Shown one piece after another: positions 24,328 through 36,776 of a stretch of DNA of 64,000 bases. Each line of letters begins with the position of its first letter. Position 1 is the first letter of the stretch. The position numbers and the translations under genes were made by a program. The stretch comes from Thermomucor indicae-seudaticae (Eukaryota; Mucoromycota; Mucoromycetes; Mucorales; Lichtheimiaceae): contig JSYX01000032.1 of NCBI GenBank assembly GCA_000787465.1, forward strand, positions 43,810 to 107,809. Reading direction: 5' to 3'. The notes under the pieces were generated by a model that was not told the DNA's origin, made no database searches, and saw only the letters and a program-made list of their open reading frames with translations.

Positions 24328-24590
24328 AGTTATTATGCGAATGGGAAAAGGAACAAGATGCTGTCCTTTCACGAGAGTAACGAGGAGGCTTATAAATTGG
24401 ACGGTGCGTAAACACACGTGTCCACATCATTCATGCACTATAATGTATATTTATGTGGCTCGAGTTTACAAACATCGGTTCCCTTTTTATGCCGCCAGAG
24501 GAGAAAATTCTTTATTATTGCTCTTTGTACGGGTACTCTGTAATACATGACAACGTTAGCCAATGTCCCGGTTGTAGACTTGCATAGTTG

Positions 24591-25737
24591 TTACTTGCCC
24601 AAAACATCGTCTTTCTTTTTCCAGACCTTCTTCTTCTTTTTTGTGGTTACATGCTCTGCCCACACTTCCACACAGTATTTCTTCTTGAATTTACGAATGA
24701 ATACGGGATCCCTGCAAACAGTTTCCGTTAGAAAGGCCAAAAATCTCCTGATCCTTGTTGTGTTGTCACTTGCCATAGTTCGGAAGCAATGCCTAGGTCC
24801 TTGCAGCAGCGCATCAGTGCATTACTCTTGCAGCCTTCCGATGCAGTGGGCAGGCCAGAGATGTCGAAAAAGTCTTGCTCACCGCGCGCTTGCGATACAA
24901 ACCTATTGATGTTGATCAATCGCTGTTTCAGAGAACATCGCGTGTTCTTCATTACCGTCCGTGACAGATAAGAGCGTATTCACGAGAAATGTTCTTTGGC
25001 GAAATAGAGTGTTCGCCTCGAGGTGCTAGTCCCCAACCTAGAAGTCTGTATTAGCGGTATTTGTTGCTGGGTGGATAGCAGTAATTGCAACATTTAACCT
25101 CCTGGTCCGAATGCTTTGTTGAGGATTCGACGATACTTTATCTCTGGAAGATAGAGCATGCCATCTAACACAACAACTGTAAATGCGATATACTAATGAA
25201 TGGCATTTTCGCCTATATCTACCGGGCTTAATCTCGATATCCTCGGGATTGATTGGCTGTAACAAGATCTCTGCAATCTCGGGTGGAAATGGTTGAGTGG
25301 ATAAGCCGTGAAAAGAAGTCGCCCAGTTATGTCCGTCTTTGGCATCAGGAAGTGGTTGATCGAAGTTCTCATTGCCGGGAAAGAAACTCATCTCATTCAA
25401 AGCATTTGCTTGCTGCTCGGTTGAAACTTCTGTCGATACTTCGGTTGATCCTGACTTCTCTTCGTCCTTAGACGACGGTGTGGTTATCTGCCGCACAGTA
25501 GACACCTTTTCTTTTGCCGATCCGATCTTGGACTTTGCTAACCGTGTTGTTGTTGAAACACATCGCTGAGCACTCAAGACGCGCAATTCTCGCTATTATA
25601 TGTAAAAAGTTCGTTATGCCGTGCCAAAAGTACACATTAATTCGAGAGAAGCGACGTACTCCCATAGACGGGAAAGCTCTTTTCAGCAATGCTGCTTGCG
25701 TTATTGGTTTTGGACTCAATCTTGTTATTGCTTGCAT
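24591..25737 (-). CDS. MGM101: mitochondrial genome maintenance protein Mgm101
   Basis: Six exons (25660-25737, 25223-25592, 25099-25164, 24956-25037, 24774-24902, 24591-24711) join in phase to 281 residues. The presequence [20 protein letters not shown] is basic. The family core is unmistakable: [89 protein letters not shown], and the basic tail [19 protein letters not shown]. Mgm101 is a Rad52-like single-strand annealing protein of mitochondrial nucleoids, needed for mtDNA recombination repair. The last intron (24712-24773) has a GC donor. The first exon was placed by phase and presequence character; exon 2 itself has no ATG start. Confidence 0.92.
24712..24773 (-). other. GC-AG last intron of MGM101
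   Basis: On the minus strand the sequence reads GAACTATG|GCAAGTGAC...TTTGCAG|GGATCC. Splicing here rebuilds [16 protein letters not shown], a conserved Mgm101 stretch. No GT donor nearby keeps the frame. The GCAAGT hexamer is identical to that in the MAP1 GC intron. Confidence 0.75.
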
Positions 25738-26489
25738 TGCTGACAGAGAGAGAAACAATAAGGCACTCCTCCGCTGCGTCAAGGAACCGAAAATTTTCTT
25801 TCTAGGGTTCACTGAAAAGCACTTCTCACCAATAACCATCACATATGACGGAAGACTGGTGCAAGAATTTACGTTAACATTATGTACTGTGGGATTCAAA
25901 TGCTGTCTTTCTAAGTTGCTTGACCAAGTAAACCTTTGTTTTGTTTGACGTCTAGCAGATGTTTTGGTGTAGTCAATCACCATCATACTTAGCCGACTGC
26001 AGCAGACTAGTCGTAGCATATAGTCGGAACACTTTGAAGTAGCTCCTGATTTCCCGTAGTCGTTTAGCCAGGCACTATTCGAGCTTTCTGATGACACCAA
26101 CCGAAATACTAGCTTCAGCGACCGGTTTTCGTATTTTGAAGACGAAGAAGATAAGGCATTCGGCCTTCGACCATGTGAATCTTTGACTTTCTGACTGCAA
26201 ATTCACTTCTGTCACTGTGTTAATAATACGTTCAATCAAACTGTGTTATGACATAGCCTTCTATACCGATGCTTATGGATCTGTTTTGGTGTTCCAAAGA
26301 GAAAATCTAGAACTTTATGATGATACTTGTGCGAACATCGTTTACCCAAATAGCCAAATGAAAAATGGAATTCGTGCAAAGTGTTCGTCGCCACCAGCGC
26401 TAATAGGTCTTTTCATCAGAGCAAAACAGACGGGAAAACCCAGTAATGGCGCGTGGGAAATCAGCTGATTGCAATCACATGCTTTCTTG
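25738..26489. other. intergenic upstream of MGM101
   Basis: Only chance frames. No supported gene or site. Confidence 0.45.
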
Positions 26490-27050
26490 ACCTTGGGAAA
26501 AGGTATAAAAAGCGAACTTGGTCCATTGCTCTGTATGCTCTTTAATCTTCCCTTTTCTTGCTGGGTCCAGTGCGTGTGGCAATTACTGTACTGCATACCG
26601 GCTTGTGAACTGTCAGGTACGTTTGAAAAACTGGATGTGCAAGGTGGATACTTTGCGGGGTCATTCCCCAGGTTACGGGTTGGACTCGGGTATGCTCCAG
26701 CCGGCTGGATGATGCCTACTCGACTTGGCTTGCCTTGTAGTAGTAGCTGTCCAGAACTGGTTCCGTATATGCCCCCCTCGACTTTCAACAAGGTGCGCAT
26801 TCGACCACATGCAACATGGTAGCCGTCTTCTCTAGGCACATTCAAATTTCTGATGCATGCTTGTCATTGTCCAAGTTTCTTCCCAGGGGAAGAAGTAGGC
26901 GCAGGATGATGCCTCGCTTGTGAGCTCAACGAAGAATGAATGGAACATTTTTTTTACTGTTTAACGACATTAACTTGTCGTTTAGCTGAATTTCTTCCAT
27001 CTGGTTCTTTGGGACCGCCCAATCCGAAAGAAAAATGGCACGTAACTGAT
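26490..27050 (+). repeat. diverged repeat unit, left inverted copy, with TATA box, short hydrophobic frame and 3' hairpin
   Basis: This interval is similar, in inverted orientation, to 33745-34135. Shared landmarks in order: GGTATAAA..GCGA at about 26502; ATGCTCTTTAATCTTCCC at 26535, which opens a frame MLFNLPFSCWVQCVWQLLYC; CCCAGGGGAAG..GTAGGCG at about 26884; and the hairpin GTTTAACGACATTAAC...TGTCGTTTAGCTGAATTT at about 26959-26993. The layout (TATA, short hydrophobic Cys-containing reading frame, 3' hairpin) suggests an old gene family or a non-autonomous element. Coding status is uncertain. Confidence 0.55.
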
Positions 27051-28783
27051 GCAAAGATGAGGTTCACTGGGCACTCTACAAACGATGCTTTTCAGCTGGT
27101 CTTGTCAGCGAAAACACAGGACTTTCGCAGCGTGACACCCTCTCAGCTGTGTAGCGCTGCGAACCCTCCCGCGAAAGTGGGTTTACCATGGACGTTGTCA
27201 TCTACTGAACATACCTATCTGGACAATTACGTTGAACACTACGCATAGTGCTTTTGTTTCAACGTATCTTACCATACTCCATCCATAAAGAACAGTTAGT
27301 AATGAATATTTCTATTACTAACAGCTCGCGTTTCTTTCTGGGCAAACGTAGTAGCGCCCATTTAGCAACGCAACCTCCATCCAGGCCATTTTTAGAAGAA
27401 GAAAGCTACTCTCAAAGGTCAGCTCAAGCACGTTTTGGACGACGTTTTCCATGGAATCAGGATCGTTACTACTAATACTGCCTCTAACTATTTATTTCAT
27501 TTCATGTTGATTTGGTGACGTTGCGATTCTTTCTTTGCACTTTAGCAGGCCAAGGTTTTTTTGTTAGGCTGGAGTAAAGCCGCAGCAGGCCAAGATCATG
27601 TGTAGTCATTCCAGACAACAGTGCCGTAGCCCGGTTAACACAAATCGGGGTATTAGGTGAGACGAGCAGTATCCAACCGCATCTTGACGGAAACACGCTT
27701 TCAAAACATGGATTTGACAAGGGTGACACAGGAATCAACAAGAAGGACAGACAATGAATCAAAAATGAACGTACCTCAAACGCATGAGACTGAATTGTCT
27801 GAAGTCCTCTTATCGTGTTATCGACACAAAATGTCGATAGTTCAAAGTTCTGCTGTGACAGGCCGACGACTGACTGCTTGGAACAAGTGACAACAAAGAA
27901 AGTGGTCTCCACTATGCATATTTGAGATGGAAAATGCTGCCAAGATAAGCTTCAATATAGGCACATTTCGGTTTGCTTTGTTTAAACTATATACTGTTAC
28001 TGTAAAGTGAGTTCCCGGGACAGGAGAAAAGGAAGACGGAGAGGCAACAAACAGTGTCCTTTATATATAAAAGCTCCACATCTGCATGTGAAAAACTGCA
28101 CGCTGGAAGGATTGAACGTTGCCAGCTTCTTGTTTCTCGTTCGAGAAGGTTGGTACCTGACACAAGTTTCATGGACGATTGCTTATTTTAGGTCGTGGGA
28201 AGAAGGGACAATCAAAACCAAGAGAGCGTGCAAAATTTCGCAATGGACTGGTTGTCTATTAACGCCAAACCTTACATCGTGGGCAAGAAACAGCACTCTT
28301 GTGAAATGGCACAAACTTTGAGCAGATGGAGAACATTTGCATATAACAAGAAGAGTATGCATAAAAAAGGGCGTTTAATGAGGATGTGCAGATGATAATT
28401 GCTATCATAGCTCTCCATATATCGTCTCCGGTAGACCCTTTTACGAATACACAGACTTCTTGAATGAGAAGGGTCGGACAGTCAAGGTTGTACAGAACGG
28501 AAGCGAACAGACCAGCATCGACAAAGCCCGCTTCAATTGACGACTGTAACACCTTCTGGCATTATCAGTCATGGATCAACTTTCAGGAAGATCGCTGTCT
28601 TCCTTGCATCTCATTCCCACACTCTTGTTATCCTTCTATCAGGAAATCATCATTTAGCCGCTCTCCGACCATGCTTTAAGTAATAATGTTATCTGTCCCG
28701 CCACCGCGCCCTTTTTGGATTTAAAATAAAGGAAAACTTTTCCAGCGCTTTCAATACCACCGACGCATCTTTTCTCTTTTCTG
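27051..28783. other. intergenic upstream of SPT23
   Basis: No supported gene. The last ~100 bases before 28784 are pyrimidine-rich, typical of a fungal core promoter. Confidence 0.45.
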
Positions 28784-31616
28784 ATGACGCTCTTCTCTTC
28801 TGCCCGTTCTCCATCGCCTTTACCAATGTTTGATGATGAGTTTGCCTGCGATATCTTTGAATCACACGCTTTCAACTCAGCCAGCGAGGAGGATGCCATG
28901 TTGTCGAGTCAGAGAAACCAAAACTTATCATCTCCTTCCAGCTTTTCACGTACTGAACCGGATTCTGATCTTTCTTCCTCATCATTATCGCCTCTTTGTC
29001 ATTATCAGAGCTTTATCGATCCTTCGGTGACTCGACTTGACGATACCGAAATGCCCCCTGTCGACGTCATTAACTCATTAAGTAATAACCGCACGACTCC
29101 GTCCACTTCGATGGTAGATACAGAATGCTACCTTCCGAGACTCAAACTGACCGGATACCATAGAACACAATGCCGTGCGATCAAAAACATTTCAAGCTAT
29201 CGAACTATCTCGATGGTAGCCGGTAAATAGAAGAAGTTCTCTGTCATCATCACTCTTTGTTGCCAAGCTGCTAACAACAGTTGCACAGACTCACGACAAA
29301 CTGTGCTCAACCAATATCGGAAGACGGGTACCCACATCTTTTCTTTTTTGTAACGTCAACATTTCAAAGGAAGAATAACGCGATTCTTGTTTATGCAGGC
29401 TACAGATCCGTGTGATTGGCGCGCCGAGTAAATCTAGAGTAGAAACGCAAATCCGACTGTGTATCCAATTGTTGACTTCAGCTGGTGCAACAAAAGTATC
29501 ATCATGGCCATATCTGAAACTTCCTGAGCGTTTGTTGGCTCGTTCACGCCTGAAGCGAAGTGCTCAAAAGACGGCCATAGAGCGTGGCCGGATGCTGTTA
29601 TCGGACGAATCAAGAATTCTATATTTAGATGCACGAGTGGCCTGCGCGACCAAGCCGAACGCGCCAGTCAAAGTCTGTGCAGGATGCATTCAACGCGAGG
29701 TAATATTTCACTCATATTTCAAGAAAATAGACGTGCTCATAAAGTATATGAATTTGAGCAGCGCAAACGAGCTGAACGGTCAAAGAATAGCAATAAGAAC
29801 CAAAACCAAGTGAAGAACCGTTCCATCATTGATGATATTCCGGAACAAGATAGGATCTTGCTTTTCAACTGTGGCCCGATGCTGAACTTCAGCTCTGGCG
29901 ATGCCATTTTGCCTACACGCATTACGTGCTATTGCAGACACCACAATGAAAAGCTCGGCTTTTGGTAAGTCCAAAATAGTCCTCAATTCGTATTGCCGTT
30001 TCTCCAACTTGAGGAACTTTTGTAGTATCCATTTCACTGCTAGAAATGACCAAGGCATGATTATTGCCAGTGGCGTTTCTCCTCCAATTCTTATTACCGA
30101 TGACCATAAGAGCTCTACGCAAAAAGGCCGAAAGCGTGTGCGGTCGGAGATTGAGCCTACCGAAGACAAGAGCAGAAGTCGGCAAAGAACAGAATCCTTA
30201 GCCTCAACGGCCTTGAACACGCCTGCGCCATCTCGACGAGGATCAGTTTCTGATAAGGGATCATCCGACCTTGGCCACCCATTGTTGGCCGATCCAGGTG
30301 CCCTTTCCGTTCTTGACAGTTTCACTGCCTTGCCGACTCCTAGCGAGGAAAGTGAACCATCCTGTCTATTTGGTGGTGCTGACCCGTCGTCCATCCAAAC
30401 CTTTTTCCCACTCGAGCAACAACCCGATCCAGCGCCGTCATCGTCAGAGCAAGATCGTGAGCAGCAACAGCAATCATCGTACGGTGGATCTGGTAGAAGG
30501 GCCAGTGTAGTGCCACAGTTGGAAAGGCTCGTGCCCCCACAAGGCCCCACGCATGGCGGCGTCGAAGTTACCATTCTCGGATCGGGTTTTTACCGAGGGT
30601 TAACATGCCTGTTTGGCGAACATGCTGCCGCAACCGTTTACTGGAACCCAAACACACTTGTTTGTGTCCTGCCTCCAGCGGCCCATCCAGGTCCCGTCGT
30701 GGTCTCATTCAAGCAGCATCCGCTGGTGCTAGACGGCCAGGAAGTGCCCCTATTTACTTATTATGACGCCAATGACCAAGCCTTGCTCGAACTTGCCCTG
30801 CAAATTGTCGGCCTGAAGATGACAGGCAAGCTGCATGACGCAAAGCACATTGCCATGCGTATTCTACATGGCGACTATTCACAATCGTCTTGTTCCCATA
30901 CGGGGAGCACCCTGGCTCCACAGCAATCATCATTCCTTTCGCACACGGGATCACTCGAAGAGAAGATCATTCTCGCGCTGCAGCAATTCGATATTTCGGA
31001 CGTAAGCCATACGAATGCCAGCAGACATACAATGCTTCATCTGGCGACGCTGTTGCAATACCAGCAACTGGTCGAAGAGCTTGTGGCTCGATGGCATTCC
31101 GGCTCGTCCCTTGACGTAAAAGATAGGAACGGATTCACGCCTTTGCAGCTGGCTTGCTGGAAACGCCACTTTGCGATCGCAAACATATTGATGCAAGCTG
31201 GTTCGGATCCGCATCTCGCATGTGGGTTGCTTGGAGGAAAAACAGCATGGGAGCTACTGAAGGAAGCAGACGACAGCACCTTTCGGTCTTTCCGCCGTCG
31301 ATCAAGCGGTCCTCTGCGACGTTACCATTGCTTTCAAGAATCGTCTATTTATAGCAGTTGTAACAGCAGCGTCAGTGACCTTTTGCTTGACGGGAGCTTC
31401 GAGCAAGACGTCTTTGGTGTCGCCAAAGGATCCAAGCCGGACCGCCGACTTTATGCGTTCTGGTTACCTTTATTGATTGGTAGGTGTGGGAATACGCCTT
31501 TAGATCATTTCGGAAATGCCAACCTTTCTCGTCAAGTGACCGTAGGTTTCCTTTATTCTCAGTTTTCAAATATCATTCCTACTATGCTCTACTCTACGCC
31601 TACATTTCGCACCTGA
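28784..31616 (+). CDS. SPT23: Spt23/Mga2-type membrane-tethered transcription factor (IPT/TIG plus ankyrin)
   Basis: Exons 28784-29215, 29406-29699, 29762-29964, 30026-31479 and 31546-31616 join in phase to 817 residues. The N-terminal DNA-binding-like region has the family blocks GAPSKSRVETQIRLCIQL, WPYLKLPERLLAR and KVCAGCIQRERKRAERSK. An IPT/TIG domain follows (VPPQGPTHGGVEVTILGSGF to PGPVVVSFKQHPL). Ankyrin repeats come next (HTMLHLATLLQYQQLVEELV, NGFTPLQLACWKRHFAIANI). The C-terminus is hydrophobic, RRLYAFWLPLLIG, as expected for the ER anchor. In yeast Spt23 and Mga2 are ER-bound precursors, cut by the proteasome after Rsp5 ubiquitination, that switch on the fatty-acid desaturase OLE1 when membranes are too saturated. 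The exact C-terminus is less certain because the 66-base last intron does not change the frame if retained. Confidence 0.88.
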
Positions 31617-33744
31617 TTAGTATATGGCCTTTTTCTTCTTTCTCAATGTACATTCATCTGCACGCATTGTCTTTTTTACTGCAATTGCATTTCCAAACAC
31701 AATCTCAGCACCGCACGGGCCAGTTTTGTACAACGAAAAGCGGCGTTCGCCAAATTTGTTCATGCTTCAGCCAAAGTTCAATAAAACAGCGATATGTAAG
31801 ACTAAGCAAATGTGCGAAGGGAATGAAAAGGCAACATGGCAAAGAGACAATCGAACAAAGTATACTGCCAAGAGTGTAACAGAAAATCCGTAATAGCCAT
31901 CGCTCCTTTTTCAATGCGACAAATATAACCGATGTTTTACGCTTAAAAACCCATTGATCACTCTCTTCCTTCACTTGGATAGCGGCTCTACCATCATCTG
32001 TTTACTGTCAAAAGCTCTGATATTTATTCCGATCGGTAACTCGACTGCAAAGGAAAGCGAGGCTAAAAGGGGGGTCTGGCTCTTTTCCTCCCATGATTGC
32101 CGCTTCACTGAGCATTTTAAGTACGCATGCAGCTGGGAAAGGGGGTTCGGGTTGCTCATACTCAAGTGACTAAGCTGCCTTGAGTTATCATACAATATGG
32201 GAGAGATCAAATCGCTGTCCTTGTACACATTAGCAAAAATATGCAATAAGGAAGTACTTATCACAGCATCATGGCCCAGGTACGCACCCTAGCCGTGCAA
32301 CCGAAGAACCAGTGGCAGTCTGGGGCAGTCGCTGACCAGAAGACACCTCATGCACTACTCGACGCTAAATGGCCCGTGCATCGAGATGGAATCAGTTACC
32401 TCCAGCGGCCTTGAGAATCTTGCTGCGAGCATGCCTTCTTCTTCCTATGTGGATATCTGGACGCCTGACTGTTGACGTCTTGTTGCTATTGTACGTCGTC
32501 TTGGTCCCCTGCTTTGTACATATTTCTCATAGTTATTGTTGTCTCTCTTTACCTCCTCCAAGAGGAGGCAAACGGAAGGGCAGACGAAGCAGATGCCCTA
32601 CACAATACAGTTTGCAAAAATCCTTGGCCCCGACAGGAATCCGGACCCATCCAGACTTGGTCCCTGTAAGGGATAAAGTCAATTGTCTAAGTGATGCTGC
32701 AATCCCTCTAAGGATGTTGCCAGCTATTGGACTCGCGTAACCGTAATCGGTGTTTGTAGCCATGCTTTCGACATTGCTATGACTGCGAGACCCGTTCTGA
32801 AACGGGAACGAAATTGGGCCCATCTTGATGCATTTTCGTTCCTGAAGCGGCCGTGTTATCAACACAATCTGGTTCCGAGCGCTGTCAGTACGGAATGCAC
32901 AAGCGGTCAGACTGAGTAGCTGCAAAAGCGCTTGCACGTTTTTTAGGATTGCCCTTGTCAAAGACGGTATACTCGATTCAAAACGCCAGAACGGATATCC
33001 TAATGTGGATGGACACGAAATACGTAATAGTCTAGATATAAAGTACATAATAAAGGACCCCAGGGATTTCTCTGGCATCTTTGAGACGGTATTGAACGTA
33101 TAAAGGCCTCGCAGATTATACCACTTGCACGTACAAAAGAAACACACTTGTCATTATTAAGCCAAGGGCTTTTCAAATGTTCCATTTGCGCTTGAGATTA
33201 AATAGGAAGCATTTCGCTGCACTTGCGCACATTGGAGAGGATGAACTTACTGCTTTATAGTAGGCCCGTTTTCTCACTTGTAGGACGTTCCGCGTCCAGA
33301 AATGAACCTTTGAAAACTTGGATGGCATTCTATACTTTATTGAGTGTGTGCCTATGGCTATTACCGATTTCATGGCAGGGCGTCAACAGCACCACAGGCC
33401 GGCCGGCCCCTTCACACGCCTCTGAGGCGTTGCCGACGGCTCACTCTAAGCAATATTAATTATTACCGTTTTTGATTCCAATACTGTGCGCGAACAATGT
33501 GCGACAAGATTGCTCACTGTAATCCAAACACACGATGATCGTGCAACGAGATCGCCCAGTTTAATTCTGATGCAATGATCCGTACATGACAGCGAGCATC
33601 GCCGCCGAGCGTTTGCTTACATGTTAACTCATGTGCTCCTGTTATATCTCGCAAACTGACTCATTGACTGATCGCCTAAATCTTGTGCTGGAAGTATGAC
33701 GCACGCAGGTTGAAGACTACTCTGCAGAGTGCAAGTTGTTTATC
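31617..33744. other. intergenic, possible dispersed repeat at 32530-32740
   Basis: No supported gene. Long chance frames overlap on both strands at 32369-33147. A block read on the minus strand as GGGTCCGGATTCC (about 32637-32650) resembles, imperfectly, an RNA polymerase III B box and could belong to a SINE-like repeat; this is weak. Confidence 0.35.
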
Positions 33745-34135
33745 ATTTTCTTTTTGATTTGTCGGCCCCGAGGGACCTGCAAAAAATTCAGCTTAACGAC
33801 AGGTTAATGTCGTTAAACGGTAAACAAAGAATGGATTGATTTCAATTTTACTGTGTCCTTCCTTCATGGAACTCATCACGAGCAGCGCTTCATGCTATGC
33901 CTACGACTTCCCCCTGGGTGGAACTTGAGCAAGAATGACCACCGTGTGCGAAGGGGGTGCAAGAAATAACTGAATGCCACAGGAACTAACATCATCCATT
34001 CAAGCAACACATGACAGCCATAAGAGCCTGCACACAGACACAGTAATTCACCCCGCAGTGACTCCATGAAACGAAGGGAAAATTGAAAGATGAAAAACAA
34101 AAGCACGGGCCAAATGCTCGCCTTTATACCTTTTT
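33745..34135 (-). repeat. diverged repeat unit, right inverted copy
   Basis: Minus-strand counterpart of 26490-27050. In order: GGTATAAAGGCGAGC at about 34120; ATG at 34106 opening MLFFIFQFSLRFMESLRGEL with hydrophobic and Cys residues; CCCAGGGGGAAGTCGTAGGC at about 33905; and the hairpin GTTTAACGACATTAACC...TGTCGTTAAGCTGAATTT at about 33786-33821. It is about 150 bases shorter than the left copy between TATA and hairpin. The two copies converge on SPT23. Confidence 0.55.
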
Positions 34136-35649
34136 TTTTCAGGGCCGATCGGGCATTCGATTGGATTATTTTGAATTAGCGCCGTTAGTGCTGCATAAAC
34201 ACGGGCTAAATGCCTAAAGCAGATTCATGCTGCGCAAAAGCAGCACCAAGAGGTTGCGCTGTAGCCCACTTTGATTGGACTCTCGATTACAGGGTCGCGA
34301 AACAAACAGTGAACTTTCAGTGAAACACTCAAGATCCTGCCTGACGGCTTCTGCTCATTGCAGTTCAAATGGTCGAACCAATGCCGATGAATCATTAGGC
34401 GAGGCTGCCACAAAGCGTAACTCGCTGTGAAGGGACTTACGCGCCTTTAGATTAAGAATAACCTGTCTGAGCAATCTATAACATAGGAGACAAGTGTTTC
34501 AGATACAGTGTGAGAAATAGCAGTGATATGCTATGAGGATAGCAATAGCGAGCGTGGCCAGCAAGCATCATTATCAGGGGCGTGGACTGCACAACGACGC
34601 AGCCTTAAGTATCGAGAAAGTCACTTTTAATAAGTCTGGCGCTGGCGTTAACATACGAGCACGGTCCCGTCATGCCCGCCGCCGTATATAGCATTGACTT
34701 TTTCAATAAACATGCTCTTTAAAGAGAACCATTATTCTCTGCAACTTCAACTATTACGTGTGCTCTGCACAGTTCCGAAAGTTGGAATACAAAATGCGCT
34801 CGTTGGAAAAGTGATCAAATTCTGCAGCAGAAGCAACGATAACAGATGGATAAGTAGATTACAGTGTTGGATATCCGTGTCCATGAGCTTGCTTGAAAAG
34901 GTTATCCAGTATTTTGGCATCAAACCGCGCTAAACAAGACTTTTATATTAACAGAGATCTTCTTCATGTTGACATATCTTTACCTCGACCAGCTACAACC
35001 AGCCATTTGTTTCAGTGAGACTTTTGTGTTCTTGCATTACATATGGAATGTCGTCGCCATGACAAACATCACACATCGTATAGCCAATCGAGACCTTTTA
35101 GGACTGTGGACCGAATGAACTCAATGTTATTTTGGTACGGTACGCCTCTCGTCCTTCTCAACGGCGCGCACAATAGATAGGAGCATCGGGAGATCCCGCT
35201 TTACGTAATCAACGCTTCAAGCTTTACGTAATAGGACCAGTGCCAGCCGCCTCTCTTCGTAAGATCACAGTCTGCTTAGATCCCGCTTACATGATTCATT
35301 CTTTTTCCCTAATCAGGCTACATTGAAATCAGTAACACTACTAAACTCTCGATGAAGCAAGCGCCACAAAAGGACATCGAGGCATTACAGGTTAAGACTT
35401 AACACTAAGTGAAAAATTGCTGGTCAAGTATTTGTTACAACTAAAGTATGAACTATATCTCTACGTATCAGCGTTGGGGTAGACAACGCGGAGTGGGGTG
35501 AAGAGCGTATGACACCTGAACTGTCATTGTTCCCCAACGACTGTTTCAATGCATATGTCGACTGCATTCAAAAAACGAAATGATTGGGAGAAATGCAAAG
35601 AGTGACTCGATAGGAAAAACAAATGTCTATAAGTGGTATCTTGTGATCA
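34136..35649. other. gene-poor interval
   Basis: No coding frame with convincing composition, and no site recognised. Confidence 0.45.
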
Positions 35650-36667
35650 TCATCGGAACATGCGAAGGTAGGCCAGGAACAATGCACCAGCACCGGTTAT
35701 GGTACCTGAAAGAACCCCATCAATCTCTCTTTCTTTCCAAAGCGTAGAAGCCACTTACCGATCATGTATTGCAATATTTGGAATTTAATCGCTTCCATTT
35801 GTGTCCGTAAACCAGCTATTTCACTTTCGATCCGTGTGTCGGTTTCCTTAATCTTGATTTCTTGTGCGCTGGCTTCGTCTCGTATCCGGCCTTTCTCCAA
35901 ATGCAGATCAAGCCTCACGTTGGCCTGCGTCCGTGTAATCTCTTCTCGTAGCTTTTGTCGCAGCTTCTCTACTTCTCCCTGTAATCGCTCATTCTCTGCT
36001 TTCATCATTGTAAAGTCGTTTTTCTCCAAGAGCTGTATTTCTGACTTTAGATGCGCGAAGTCGACTTTGTATGTATAGACTGTCTATATCGTCTCCTACT
36101 GTAAGAAACGTTTTTCAAATGATGCAGGTGCATAGTGGCTACCTTCTCCTGTTCTGCTTTGGTGACCATTCCTTTTGTTAAGTCATTCATACTATAATGA
36201 CGGTGAATAGTTGACGATATGCAAGCATCTCCTTCTAATTACCTTTCCGTGATTACTTCACGCAGAGAAGCCATTATGGCTTCGCTTTGCTCACGCGTAA
36301 ATCCTTCAGTTTCTAAACGTTCAACAAACTTAAAGGTGTCAAAATGGTAGCCAGACAATAGCCGAACACATTGATTATTCAATTTCGTGGTGTGTAAAAG
36401 GACTGTAGGAGAGCAGCGTGCAGAAAGCCGCTTCGCAGCTGGCCATAAGGTCAGCCATGAATAGTCTCGGAAGCGGCCTGTAGCAATGGGGTACCTTGCG
36501 AAATGACTGACATTTGGCTTAAGACGAAGTTGGTAAAGATAAACCAAATTTACGGGGCTCAGCCGGAGAAAAGAAAATGTTCCGTTTGATGGGGGCGAAA
36601 GCCGGCGTGTATATATTGTATTGTAAATGTACGCCATGCAGAGAACATGAACATGTGAAAAAACCAA
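35650..36667 (-). CDS. mitochondrial inner-membrane coiled-coil protein, MCUR1/CCDC90/Fmp32 family (DUF1640)
   Basis: Exons 36243-36667, 36143-36191, 35759-36083 and 35650-35705 give 284 residues from the first ATG. Family landmarks in order: FDTFKFVERLETEGFTREQS, TKGMVTKAEQEKTVYTYKVD, FAHLKSEIQLLEKNDF, then a long coiled coil (ENERLQGEVEKLRQKLREEI) and the C-terminal anchor YMIGTITGAGALFLAYLRMF. The N-terminal ~90 residues are variable and Arg-rich, consistent with a mitochondrial presequence; M at 36637 is an alternative start. Human relatives scaffold the mitochondrial calcium uniporter, and yeast Fmp32 assists cytochrome oxidase assembly; which role applies here is not shown by sequence. 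It is divergent from the OPI1-like gene with about 170 bases between starts. Confidence 0.85.
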
Positions 36668-36727
36668 AAAACTTGTTTTACATGTGCCTCATTTTTTTCC
36701 TTCCCCTTCTTTTCTTCTCTATCTCTC

Positions 36728-36776
36728 TTTTTCACACACACACACACACACGCACGTATACGCACGCACACACACG
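36728..36776. repeat. CA-rich microsatellite in a divergent promoter
   Basis: Alternating (CA)n with CG/TA interruptions (cacacacacacacacacgca...), followed by a CT-rich tract. It lies between the divergent MCUR1-like and OPI1-like start codons. Confidence 0.8.

Noticed and set aside
29699..29724. A 26-base micro-intron in SPT23 to explain a frame change
   Set aside because: It leaves the wrong phase. The 62-base intron 29700-29761 (GTAATA...GAGCAG) restores the family sequence CIQRERKRAERSK.
29780..30574. 264-codon minus-strand open frame over SPT23
   Set aside because: It is exactly antisense to the IPT-domain exon; composition is the mirror of the real gene (Cys/Ser/Asp runs) and it has no domain.
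32369..33147. Overlapping 123- and 204-codon frames on both strands (one containing GIRTHPDLVPVRD)
   Set aside because: Both strands are open over the same DNA, no domain is visible, and such peptides typically arise from repeats; treated as possible dispersed repeat only.
33223..33459. Short frame with a hydrophobic N-terminus (MAFYTLLSVCLWLLPIS)
   Set aside because: A signal-like segment alone is weak; no promoter, intron or relatives in the window.
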